DNA of 64,000 bases from Cymbomonas tetramitiformis (lineage: Eukaryota > Chlorophyta > Pyramimonadophyceae > Pyramimonadales > Pyramimonadaceae), in NCBI GenBank assembly GCA_001247695.2, contig LGRX02003641.1, positions 34,311 to 98,310 of the forward strand, given 5' to 3'. The notes under the pieces were generated by a model. The model did no database searches. It was given only the letters and a program-made list of their open reading frames with translations, and was not told the DNA's origin. Below are positions 54,695 to 64,000 of this stretch, one piece after another; the stretch's first letter is position 1, and every line of letters begins with the position of its first letter. A program made the position numbers and the translations under genes.

Positions 54695-57341
54695 CCATGA
54701 CGCTCAAGGAGAACCTGTGCAGATGTTCGCTGCCCCGGATGGAGTCCTTCTGGATCTCCCTTGGCCCCTGCTAGTGGTGTACGCTCCGCCAGCTCGACAG
54801 CGTGTCAAGCGGGAAAGGAAGACGAGTTCCCCTCCTCCTATCGTGCGTACTGGAGAAGCGGCCAGCGTTCGAGACCTGCATCAGCAGATATCAGGAGGTC
54901 AGTTTCTCAAAGCGCTGTAAGCGGAATATGGGCGACCTGGCCCCCTACAGACTTTAAGGAAAGAAATCCAAGAAGCTCCGCATCAACGCACTCGTGACTT
55001 CTGCGTGGTGGGAAATGTGTTGTGGAGGGTGAGCGCTGGACGCTATCAGTTGGTACTGGGAGAAGATTCACCACTCCGTGAGGTAGTGCTGCAAGAGGCG
55101 CACGCCTCTGTTTCAGCTGGACACGCGGGCAGGGACAAAACTCTGGAACGAGTCCTGCGACGCTTCTGGTGGAAAGGGGCAGCAGAAGATGTGGGACGCT
55201 GGGTTTCATCTTGCGCTATCTGTCAAGCGGTGCGACCGAGAAATTCTTACCCGGATGGATTGCTGAACCCACACACTATTCCTACGCGACTATGGCAAGT
55301 GGTCAGTGTGGACTTTGTTACTGGACTGCCAGTCACGGCGCGGAATCACGATGCCTTTGCTACTTTCACGTGTAAGCTCAGCAAAATGGTTCACATCATC
55401 CCGTTGAACTTCCAGGACAGCTCCGCTGAGGTTATAGCTCGAATCTACTTCGACCACATCTGGAAACTACATGGCACCCCTATGAAGATTGTCTCTGACC
55501 GCGACCCTCGTTTTCAGGATGCTATGTGGAAGGAATTGATGAGACTTATGGGAACCAAAGTGGCCTCCACTACGCCTTATAACCCTCGTTCGGACGGACA
55601 AGCTGAACATACCAACCGCGTGGTAGAAGACATGCTGAGGTCCTTCGTAGGCAGCAATCCAGAGGACTGGGATTTGTGGTGTGCCAACGTGGAGTTCGCC
55701 ATAAACGATACGCGGAGCGATGTAACCGGCTTTACCCCTTTTGAGTTGGTCTTGGGGCACTCGTCTATGTCGCAACTGGACTTGTTCCTGCAAGCCGCTG
55801 CTGGACAACACTCCAGGCGCAAGGGTGGAGAAGGTACTGCCCACGAGATGGCTAGTAAATTCGCGGCTCAACTAGAGGACGCCCGCACTAAGCTAGAACT
55901 GGCACAGCAACGCCAGCGACATCAGTTTGACCAGCGTCACACCGCCAAATCCTTTCAGTTGGGAGACTTGGTCTGGGTAGATGCCAAGCATCTCACGGAA
56001 AATATCATGAACCGCGAATCCTTCAGGAAGCTGGGACCTCGCTGGCACGGGCCCTTATCCATCACCGAGAGGTTCTTCAGTAACCAGCAGCGAGAGCTAC
56101 CCGAAATTGACAGAGGTGCTCCGGTGGCTTATCGGCTCAAGTTACCCCCTAAATGGCGTATCCACGATGTTTTTGCGCAGCATCGCCTCAAGGAATACCG
56201 CACTGCAGATGAAGCTTTTGCGCTGCGTCAGCAAACCCCTACTCCTGCCAAGGTTCTCGTGGATGGACAATCCCAGACACATGTGTCTAAGATTTTGGCT
56301 CGAAGAGTGAAACCTGCGAGAGGAGGTAAGGAAGTAGAAGAATTTCTGGTTCGCTGGACTGGGTACTCTAATGCTCATGACTCCTGGAAGACTCGCGAGT
56401 CGTTGAACTACGGGGGTGAACTCGAACAGCTCACAGAGTTTGAACAACTGAGACTATCCCGAGAAGGACAAGCCCGCGAAAAAGCCTTACAGGAGGTCAG
56501 AATGCAGCGGAAGCAAAGGCGGGAACGCGCCAGAGCTCTAACCTTCCTGGACACCGCTGATGAAGGGGAACCTCTTTCTCTGGACAACTGCCTACCTTGG
56601 GAACAATACTGTCGCTCCTCTGACGCCTTTGTGACGCATCTGGCTCTTATGGACTCTGTGGTCTCGACACGCGAGTTGCGACTACTAGTACTTTTCAGTG
56701 GTACATGTAGTGTGGAGAGAAGTTTCCTGTCATGTTATCCGAAGAGTACCGTGGTCACCGTAGATCATGATCCTCGCTGGCAACCTACCTACGCTGAGAA
56801 GGTTCAGGACTGGGACTTCAAGCGTTACGCGCCTGGTTACTTTGACGTCATCTGGGCTAGCCCACCGTGCACTGAATACAGTCAGGCTAAGACCACAGGG
56901 GTGCGACAACTGCGACAGGCTGATGCCTGTGTACGCCGTACGCTCCAAATCTTCGACTTCCTCAAACCCAAGCATTGGTTTATGGAAAATCCGATGGGCA
57001 GGTTTCCCTTTGCGCTGCGATTTCGACCTGTAGTTCGTCGGTTACCCACTCCGTTGTATTGCTCTTACTGTATGTATGGCACTGGCTACCGCAAGCCTAC
57101 TTGCATCTGGACACAGTCGCCTCCTCCAGTGGACCTGCGGTACTGTACGATGGATACTCCTTGCCTTCACCAACAGACGCTGGGATCACATCCGGAAACT
57201 GCTCAACTTGGGCCTCATCCTGGGCAACAAGGAGCGGGAGTCTCCGCTGCTGTATACCCTCTGCCCTCTGGATTGCTTCGCCAACTCTTCGAGCACCTGT
57301 TCGATCAGAAAAGCATATCACGCATCCATAAGCATGGCTGA
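54695..57341 (+). CDS. pol, 3' part: integrase, chromodomain, C5-methyltransferase-like domain
   Basis: Continues the pol frame after the insertion. The first part completes the Dam-like domain (MFAAPDG, DLPWPLLVVY); an in-frame TAA lies at 54918-54920, after which the frame is open to TGA at 57341. Integrase: zinc-binding H-H-C-C (HASVSAGH ... CAIC) and the D, D, E residues in VDFV, SDRDPRF and DGQAEHTN. Then GPRWHGP and a chromodomain (HVSKILARR, EFLVRWTGYSNAHDSW, about 56275-56420), which usually directs integration to modified chromatin. The C-terminal domain (about 56674-57150) has LFSGTCSVERSF, TVDHD, ASPPCTEYS and WFMENP. These match C5-methyltransferase motifs I, II, IV and VI, with ENP in place of ENV. 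No target-recognition domain is obvious. Confidence 0.85.
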
Positions 57342-57407
57342 TCTGTGTCTGGATCTTAGCTGCTGTACAAATGACTCTGAGTTATCATCTCTTTGTACTA
57401 ACAAGCT

Positions 57408-57420
57408 AAGAGGGGAGGAG
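57408..57420 (+). other. Polypurine tract
   Basis: AAGAGGGGAGGAG directly before the repeat at 57422, as expected for second-strand priming next to a 3' LTR. Confidence 0.55.
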
Positions 57421-57421
57421 T

Positions 57422-57481
57422 TGTGCCAGGGAACACTAGCCATGCCAAACTATTCGATTGGCATATTGTATTTACGCGTAC
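57422..57481 (+). repeat. Candidate 3' LTR start
   Basis: Begins TGTGCCAGGGAACA and is about 92% identical to 39141-39200. The sequence after 57481 is unrelated to the 5' copy. Confidence 0.5.
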
Positions 57482-57874
57482 AATGTTACGCAAAGCCTTG
57501 AAGCAAGCTTTAGTTCGTACTCCGTGGGTGACGAAAATAGTGAAAGTGTGCTGAATGGGAAATCAACTAAGGTCGGTAAAGAGCGAGCAGTTTACACATC
57601 AACAAAAAGAAAACCCAAAGAAAAGAGTCAAATAACAATCAAAGAACGAAACCTTTCACAGTCCGACATAGAAAGTATTGCAACTTATCGGTGCAAGTGC
57701 AAATCGTTTTGCTCATTGATGTTTCACACATCAGCTTTAGCAGCTCAACGCAAAATGTTTTGGGACTTGTCTCAAAAAGATCGTAAAGAATGGATGATAA
57801 GAGATCTTATGAAGAGCGGAACCAGAACTTGTGACTCAAGATTCATATTTATGTTCTTCATATGTGACAGACCG
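57482..57874 (+). pseudogene. Exon of an unidentified transposon-like protein
   Basis: One frame reads a Lys-rich region, then YRCKCKSFCSLMF, MFWDLSQKDRKEWMIRDL and RFIFMFFICDRPV up to a good donor G|GTAAGT at 57874-57880. The Cys-rich start with a predicted helical region resembles the N-terminal domain of several protist and animal DDE transposon proteins, but I cannot name it. No later exon is present; the intron leads into the 93-bp array. Confidence 0.45.
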
Positions 57875-58617
57875 GTAAGTTTGCCAAAACTGCTCATTAG
57901 CTTAATGAGCGGTTTTCCTTCTTTTTTATAGAATCCCCTTTAAGAATAACTTTTTTGTGCATATTCCTGAAACTTTGCCAAAACTGCTCATTAAGCTAAT
58001 GAGCAGGTTTTCTTCTTTTTATTAGAATTCCCTTGAAATATAAATGTTTGTGCATATTCCTGAAACTTTGCCAAAACTGCTCATTAAGCTAATGAGCAGG
58101 TTTTCTTCTTTTTATTAGAATTCCCTTGAAATATAAATGTTTGTGCATATTCCTGAAACTTTGCCAAAACTGCTCATTAAGCTAATGAGCAGGTTTTCTT
58201 CTTTTTATTAGAATTCCCTTGAAATATAAATGTTTGTGCATATTCCTGAAACTTTGCCAAAACTGCTCATTAAGCTAATGAGCAGGTTTTCTTCTTTTTA
58301 TTAGAATTCCCTTGAAATATAAATGTTTGTGCATATTCCTGAAACTTTGCCAAAACTGCTCATTAAGCTAATGAGCAGGTTTTCTTCTTTTTATTAGAAT
58401 TCCCTTGAAATATAAATGTTTGTGCATATTCCTGAAACTTTGCCAAAACTGCTCATTAAGCTAATGAGCAGGTTTTCTTCTTTTTATTAGAATTCCCTTG
58501 AAATATAAATGTTTGTGCATATTCCTGAAACTTTGCCAAAACTGCTCATTAAGCTAATGAGCAGGTTTTCTTCTTTCTTTTAGAATTCCCTTGAAACATA
58601 AATGTTTGTGCATATTC
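57875..58617 (+). repeat. 93-bp tandem array derived from an intron
   Basis: After a diverged first unit, GAAACTTTGCCAAAACTGCT recurs at 57969 and then every 93 bp seven times in all, to 58617. The first unit is a plausible 57-nt intron (GTAAGT ... TTTTTTATAG); later units keep the pyrimidine tract and TTATTAG acceptor but have lost the GT donor (GAAACT). Each unit contains the palindrome TGCTCATTAAGCTAATGAGC(A). Confidence 0.9.
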
Positions 58618-58951
58618 CTGCGCTTGTCCGCACGTGTGGACAGCCATTGCACCCGGGCCTGGGTGTGCCCGAGCGTTGCTTGCCCCTTCATCAGCCATAT
58701 ATGGGCACCATGGGGGCGTGTCAACGAACGAAATCATGCGTACGGACGACGTGTGGACAGACGTATGGACGATCGGAATTCGCCAATCCATACGTATGGA
58801 CGTCAAAATTGAAGTTTGTTGAAACACGCGTGTGGACACATACATCCGCGCGTGTGGATAAGGGTTTACCCGTATGGATTAGCGGAATCATGCGTGTGAA
58901 TACAGGTGTCCGCGCACATACGGTTTATTTACATATATAATACATCGTGTA

Positions 58952-61900
58952 TCATGCGCAATCATCTGAATCAGATGAACTACTACGGTCATCCTCGCTA
59001 CTACTGTTATCATCGATTTCACGGAAGAAATCCGCCTTGCGATCCAACACAACTTGCAAGCAATCAGTTCGTCGTCGAATGGCCAAAGGGACAACATTTC
59101 CTTTGTACCGGGCAAGCCAAGCCGGCATGAAAGGAACATCCTGAATTACCACTTGATTCTCAATGCTGTTTGCGCGAACGAATGGCTGAGACACGTCCCA
59201 AGGCATGTCTTTGCGCAGGTAAATGTTCTTGCTGATATCGTCCGCAAGCGCAGCCGCCTTTGGGTACCAACGGGCCTTCAACAGAAAGATCTCGTGACCG
59301 GGAAGATCAAGCTTGACGATCTTCATGATTTCCCCATACCTATCTTCAACGTCATCGTCCGGTATCTCGCCTGTAAGAAGTTGAGCTGGAGTTGGCACTC
59401 CCGGACTTCGAAAGATGCTCTTGAAATACCGTTGACAACTCTTCAAACCAATGTCGCTGTCGTGCACTCGAAAATCTTCACGCCCAATCTTGATGCTAGG
59501 ATACTCCGTCCACGGGGCGATCCCGGCCAAGGCGAAGGTCTGCTCCTCCTCGATGAAAGGCTGAATCTGCAAAGTTCTTGGGCACCTTCTCCACGTGTCT
59601 GGTTGTAGAAACACCGGAACCACGTCATTCGTCATCGGCCTTCGACGACCCGCCCGTCGGTTGCGACGATTCCGTTGTCCAACGTTCCTGCATTCGCAAG
59701 TACACACGGGTGGACTCAATGTTCCGTACGTTGTCATACGGTGGCCGTACGCCGTCCGTACGCCGTCCACGTGGCGTTCGCACAATTTACAGACATGCAC
59801 ATAAGTTGGTACCTGTTGAATGAGTCGAGTGTGTCGTCGAACTTTTTGCACAGAGTGTCGTACTCGGGGAACTCGGTACGAAGGTAGACTTGAATCTTTT
59901 CTCTGTCATCTGTTGCGATTGACGCCGCGCAAGCGAATTAGTTGTCTCATAAGAAGACTGAAGAGAAAAAAAACGGACAATAGTGAAAACCCATCCGTAC
60001 GTACGGACAGGTATTCCACACGTGTGGACGACGTCGTCCGCACGGTGGGCTCTTCGTCCACGCGCCTGGACAGGTGGTATTGACCAAACGGACAATAGTA
60101 AAGTACCGTCCGTGCGTATGGATCGCTGGCCACACGTGTTAACGACTTCGTGCACACGTACTTAAAAAGTATCCACACGCATGGAAAGACTAACATGCAT
60201 GGCGCACATGATACTTAGGGATGTGCTCACCAGCGGTTGGCCGCACAGTGCTTGATTTCGTTGTAAAGATGTTCTGCTTTGCAGGAGGTCGATACTGGGG
60301 AGCTCGACCACTTCGATGCATTCGCTTGATGCCAGCAACCATGGAAACCGTTCGCCGCAACTCCAGTCCTTTCATCATGCTGGCGACGGGTTGTGAGCGG
60401 GTCTTGATGGACAGCTTCAACAACCCGAAATAGTCTTCGAAGACATACATCCAGATTTCCCGTGCAGGGCCGTTGTCCTTCAGCTGGTCGACATTGTGCA
60501 CGAGAAGATGCGACATAATCACCAACGCCTCAGGGGAGTTGTTCCGCTCCATCTCATCTCTCAACTGCATGACTCGGCTCTGCAGCTTGTTCATTTCCTG
60601 AAAGGCAAAATGAGAGGCAACCTTAATCTCGAACCGGGACATGCCAGGTGTGAATGGTGGAGGAACAACCGGATGGACAACGGCTTCATACGCCGTCCGT
60701 GCGGCGTCCGTACGGTGTCCGAGAACAACCACACGGAAGCACACGGGTTGATTAGGCTTAACGTACCTCTGGATGAATTGAGGGGGCGGTTAATTCTCGA
60801 ACCACCACCGAAAATTCACCAACGAACCTCGCGTATTGTGGTCGGAGAACTTGCCCGTCAGCATTTTGCCAGGATGCAATAACACCCAGTATCCCAGAAG
60901 TGAGGGATACCACCAGCTCCGCGGCCTTCATCTTCCGCACCTTTTTCGGGTTCTTGTACTTTTCCTGCAGAAGTTTCTTAGCTAGAGGTCCCATATTTGT
61001 CGCGAGCTTCAGACCTCGTACCCACTTGATTGCACCAGTCTTTGCGATCGGTGACAGTCCCCACGGTGATGGTTTGTCTGCAAAGACTTTACATTGTTAG
61101 TAGGCATACAGTGGATGGTCCATACGTCGTCCGTACGGTTACATGCGCCGTCCGTCCGGCGGCAACACGGTGTTCACCCGTGTGGAACAGCAGAAACTCG
61201 CAAACGACCTACAAGCTTACCTGCCAGTCGCTTCGCAGCAGATCTTCGATCGTTTACATTTCTGGGTGGGGGTGCGATAACCCACGATCGATGGACCTTC
61301 ATCTTCCGCGCATAGTTGCGTGTGTTCGGTCCCCAACCATCACCAAAAATCACGCAGTGGACGCCGTGAATCAGGTTGTACAAGATGTGCATCAGGTCGA
61401 GAAGGTAGTCCCGTACAACGTCAAAATCAGGAATGATTGACATCGGGCATGGTTCCTTAACCCCGCTCTGCTTCATGAATTCCTCGACTATTTGTTTAGG
61501 CACTCGTCCCTCTCTGATCATCTTGGCGTGGAGCTGTTGGGTTTCACGGACTTCGCTGTTGGTGCGAAAAGGGATTGGTTCACCTGCTCAATGACGGCGA
61601 AAATCAACACGACACGCTTAGACGGTGAATCACGCGTACGGAACACATCGGACTCCAGGCGTCCACGCGTGCGGACGCCGGTATCCACAAGCCCGGACAG
61701 GGTGTTCTTTAACACATAATTTAAGCTAAAATCCACGAGCTGTCCGTGGGGTGTCCACACGGTGGGCACACATACTCCGTACGTACGGCCGAAGAAGGAA
61801 AGGGGACAAGCGACGGGGTCATGCGTTTACCTGGTTGCAGTCCTTGGTGTAGTGAGGAATATATGATTTTCGTTAGACCAGTTGTAGATTTCTCGGTACC

Positions 61901-63605
61901 CCGGATCCAGCATTTCAGACAAGCGTAGTACGAATTAGCTCCGAATCGTCTCGCCGCGTCGCTCAAGCCAACGTAATCTTCGAGCATTTTGTACAGCACG
62001 AGCTTGAACGTGAAAACCGTGTTGGTAATCACATCGAACATGCGTACGCCGTTAGTCAGTCTGTTAACCTCCAAGGTGAACATGTTGTAGAACTTGCTGC
62101 TGACTTTCGGTTTTCCATCCCAGATTCCCCAAGTCATCACGTATTCTCGTTTGCAGCGAATTTCTCCCGGGAAGTTGACAATCGTAAAACACAGTTGAGT
62201 CACCGTGCGAATGCCGTCGTTGAAGGATTGGACGCCATCTGCACACGCCATAATGGCAATGTTCCTCGGGTCTTTAAATATGTCCCACTTGTTGCGAACC
62301 AAGTTGAGAAATCCTGGCGAGTCTGCACGAGCATTGGGAAACGATACATAAGAATTCCTTACACTCACTGTCCACACGGGTGGATAACTACTACACGCGT
62401 ACGGACGACGGACGAACGAATTGTCCATGCGGTGTTCACAGTCATGGACAGGTTTGCACGAGCTCTGGGAAATGAGGCCTAAGATTTCCGCAATTAAACT
62501 GTTCACATGGGTGGATAACATTGTCCGTGCGGACGGACGGCGTACGTGCATACCATCCATATGGTGTTCACCTACATGGACGAGCTTGCACGAGCAGTGG
62601 GAAATACGACATACGAATTCCGCACTTGCTTTGTCCACACGGGCGGACGATGCCAATCGTACCTACGGACGACGTACAGCCCTTACGTCCATGCGGTGTA
62701 CACAGTCATGGATTGAAATTTCGGAGTAAACTCACCGAGTATAGTACCATGTATTTCCGCTCGGGGGTCTTTGTCCAACATGCCTTCTTTCCACCACGTA
62801 CGCGCTAGCATGGCTAACTCCGGCGTCAGGAAGAATACGGTGAACAGCGTTTCGAGCGGCCACCATCGAAAAATACAGCGAGCTCGACCTGGAATGTATA
62901 CCCCGTTCACCGTCTTTCCGTCCTCGTATCTCGGTTCCAGGCATTTCGGACACTTGTTGCAGTTGGCGTGCTCGTCCTGAAAGAATTCGGAGCACTCGGG
63001 GCAAACGTCCACTTCGTTGTATCCCTTGAACATCTCCTTCCACTTCTGCATCACTTGTGCATATGTAGATGGAACCTCTGCGACGAGAGTATGTGCACTA
63101 TCGGCTACATTGTCGATGTAGTGAACACGCAGAATGTTCAGAATCGCATCGAAGTAGGCCTGCGAGCTGTTGTGGTGGTTGTGGGAGACGAGAAGATCCA
63201 ACACGAAATTGTTCGCCACGATGTTAGCGGACGCTTGGACGTTTTCTACACTTTCCTGCTCACACACACACACACACACACATCCTCAAAGAACACATGA
63301 ATGTGATGAATGCCGAATTGCTGACTTAGCTGATAAGGAGGACCTACCTCTGCGCTTGGGTCCTCTTGAGGTCCCAAGAAGAGCCGATTGATTTTTTCGA
63401 TCGTCGCATTTGCTGCCTCGTGGATGGCAACATCTTCTGGGAATTCCTCCTCATCACTGTGTTCTTGTGTCTCCTCCGCATCTTGTTGTCGCTCTGGTGA
63501 CGGCGATCGATCACCATGAAGTCCATTGGCACGCACGTGCCGGAGAGTTTGCTTACTGGATAACGACCTTTCACCATTGCATTCAACGCAGGGACAAAAT
63601 GGCAT
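58952..63605 (-). CDS. tnp2-type transposase, 8 exons, apparently intact
   Basis: Exons high to low: 63348-63605, 62736-63255, 61831-62322, 61221-61583, 60767-61077, 60231-~60640, 59813-59909, 58952-59566; about 1,000 residues with no in-frame stop seen. Exon 1 starts MPFCPCVECNGERSLSSKQT, a zinc-binding start common in tnp2 proteins, with an acidic region after it. Exon 2 has VDVCPECSEFF and CNKCPKCLEPRYEDG. Exon 3 holds the tnp2 core (MACADGVQSFND, SYYACLKC). Exon 4 has DYLLDLMHILYNLIHG; exon 6 AREIWMYVFEDYFGLLK (DUF4218-like); exon 8 IMKIVKLDLPGHEIFLLKAR and a Ser/Asp-rich tail ending at TGA. It matches the protein at 25551-33865 exon by exon in the C-terminal half. The exon 6 acceptor is uncertain. 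It could mobilise the derivative at 47717-54691. Confidence 0.85.
62345..62735. repeat. Intron with triplicated 3' end
   Basis: Within the second intron of the 58952-63605 gene, a roughly 120-bp segment occurs three times. Each copy includes GTTCACnnnCATGGA and, on the minus strand, TTTCCCA...GCTCGTGCA(A/G), the sequence of the used acceptor at 62323. GTCCRTRCGG motifs lie between them. Confidence 0.65.
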
Positions 63606-64000
63606 ATTTGGTCGTCCGTGCGTCGTCCGTACGGTGTCCGTACGCCCGGCTTAGGTTTCCAGCGTATGGACAACGATGTTCATACGTTCCATGTCACATC
63701 TGCGCGCATGCACCAACACTTACGTCAAGGTTGTAAACTCGTCGTCCACACGTTAGATTATGGATGGACGCTATGTGTTGTCCGTGTGGATGCCGCAAGC
63801 ATTCTAGTCCATACGGTTCCATGATAACGGTTGTCCACACGCGTGGAAACGTCAGTTAGCTGTCCATGTGGGTTTTGTACGAATTTTCGTATGAAATGGC
63901 ACATTTTCGTACGTCATTATGTCCCATGGACGGTCTGTCCATGTGGTTGGAAATAACCACACATTTTGAGAAGTCCGCATGGATGGATAGCAAAAGCACA
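63606..64000. repeat. 5' flank and subterminal repeats of the larger copy
   Basis: GTCCGTACGG motifs at 63615-63650, then the block shared with 51650-52030. It presumably holds the transposase promoter; no TATA-like element was singled out. Confidence 0.55.

Larger units (their letters stand above)
39141..57481 (+). mobile_element. Ty3/gypsy-type chromodomain retrotransposon with two methyltransferase domains
   Basis: Domain order: gag with zinc knuckle, protease, RT, RNase H, Dam-like domain, integrase, GPY/F-like region, chromodomain, C5-methyltransferase-like domain. RT-RNase H before integrase plus the chromodomain place it in Ty3/gypsy (Metaviridae-like). 60-bp direct repeats at 39141-39200 and 57422-57481 and a purine tract at 57408-57420 mark candidate LTR starts; complete LTRs are not visible. 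Without the 7-kb insert (47717-54691) the element is about 11.4 kb. Several frameshifts and one TAA show it is not intact. Confidence 0.85.
58618..64000. mobile_element. Second-family tnp2 transposon, larger copy, incomplete in window
   Basis: Same family as 47717-54691: partial 180-bp unit at 58618-58735, the same 3' flank, and near-identical sequence at 63645-64000. The left terminus is missing because the 93-bp array abuts it inside a 180-bp unit. The right end lies beyond the window. It carries a complete-looking transposase gene. Confidence 0.8.

Noticed and set aside
53504..54774. Many VHTYG/MDTVWT-type frames of 60-147 codons
   Set aside because: They are translations of GTCCATACG subterminal repeats in all phases.
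57875..58617. CRISPR-like array
   Set aside because: 93-bp units are contiguous and identical throughout with no variable spacers, and the context is eukaryotic.

Overview
This window is eukaryotic, repeat-dominated DNA. It has GT-AG introns, a chromodomain Ty3/gypsy-type retrotransposon, hAT and tnp2 (CACTA/EnSpm-like) DNA transposons, many non-autonomous elements and several satellite families. I found no host housekeeping gene. An alga or other protist is my best guess, but the sequence does not fix the lineage.

Layout. 1-8473: 2.75 copies of a 3,080-bp tandem unit, each holding a 609-bp TA-flanked CAGT...ACTG element. 8474-10.8 kb: two older inverted copies of that unit, with an empty insertion site. 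11.0-11.5 kb: another CAGT...ACTG element. 11.9-21.0 kb: a broken hAT transposase gene split by 5.9 kb of satellites and LTR-like direct repeats. 21.0-22.1 kb: a second, unrelated DDE-like transposase fragment. 22.8-23.8 kb: a 184-bp satellite. 24967-37552: a complete 12.6-kb tnp2 transposon (terminal inverted repeats CCCTACGG..., TSD TGT) with a minus-strand transposase in 12 exons and a divergent plus-strand second gene. Two CAGT...ACTG elements sit inside the transposase gene, one in an intron and one in an exon. 39141-57481: a Ty3-type retrotransposon with gag, protease, RT, RNase H, a Dam-like adenine methyltransferase domain, integrase, chromodomain and a C5-methyltransferase-like domain. 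It is split at 47717-54691 by a 7-kb deletion derivative of a second tnp2 family (TSD TAC). 57.9-58.6 kb: a 93-bp intron-derived tandem array. 58618-64000: a larger copy of the second tnp2 family, with an apparently intact 8-exon transposase that runs off the window.

How it fits together. The window is a nest of parasites: CAGT elements inside a tnp2 element, and a tnp2 derivative (itself carrying a hAT-type element) inside a methyltransferase-bearing retrotransposon. Three observations stand out. The retrotransposon carries two different DNA-methyltransferase-like domains. In both tnp2 families nearly every intron is built from the same short repeats as that family's subterminal regions. Several in-frame TAA/TAG codons sit at places where homology continues, while all credible C-termini end at TGA. 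Most coding regions carry frameshifts; the transposase at 58952-63605 is the best-preserved gene. All exon boundaries and domain names come from reading the sequence and have not been checked by search.
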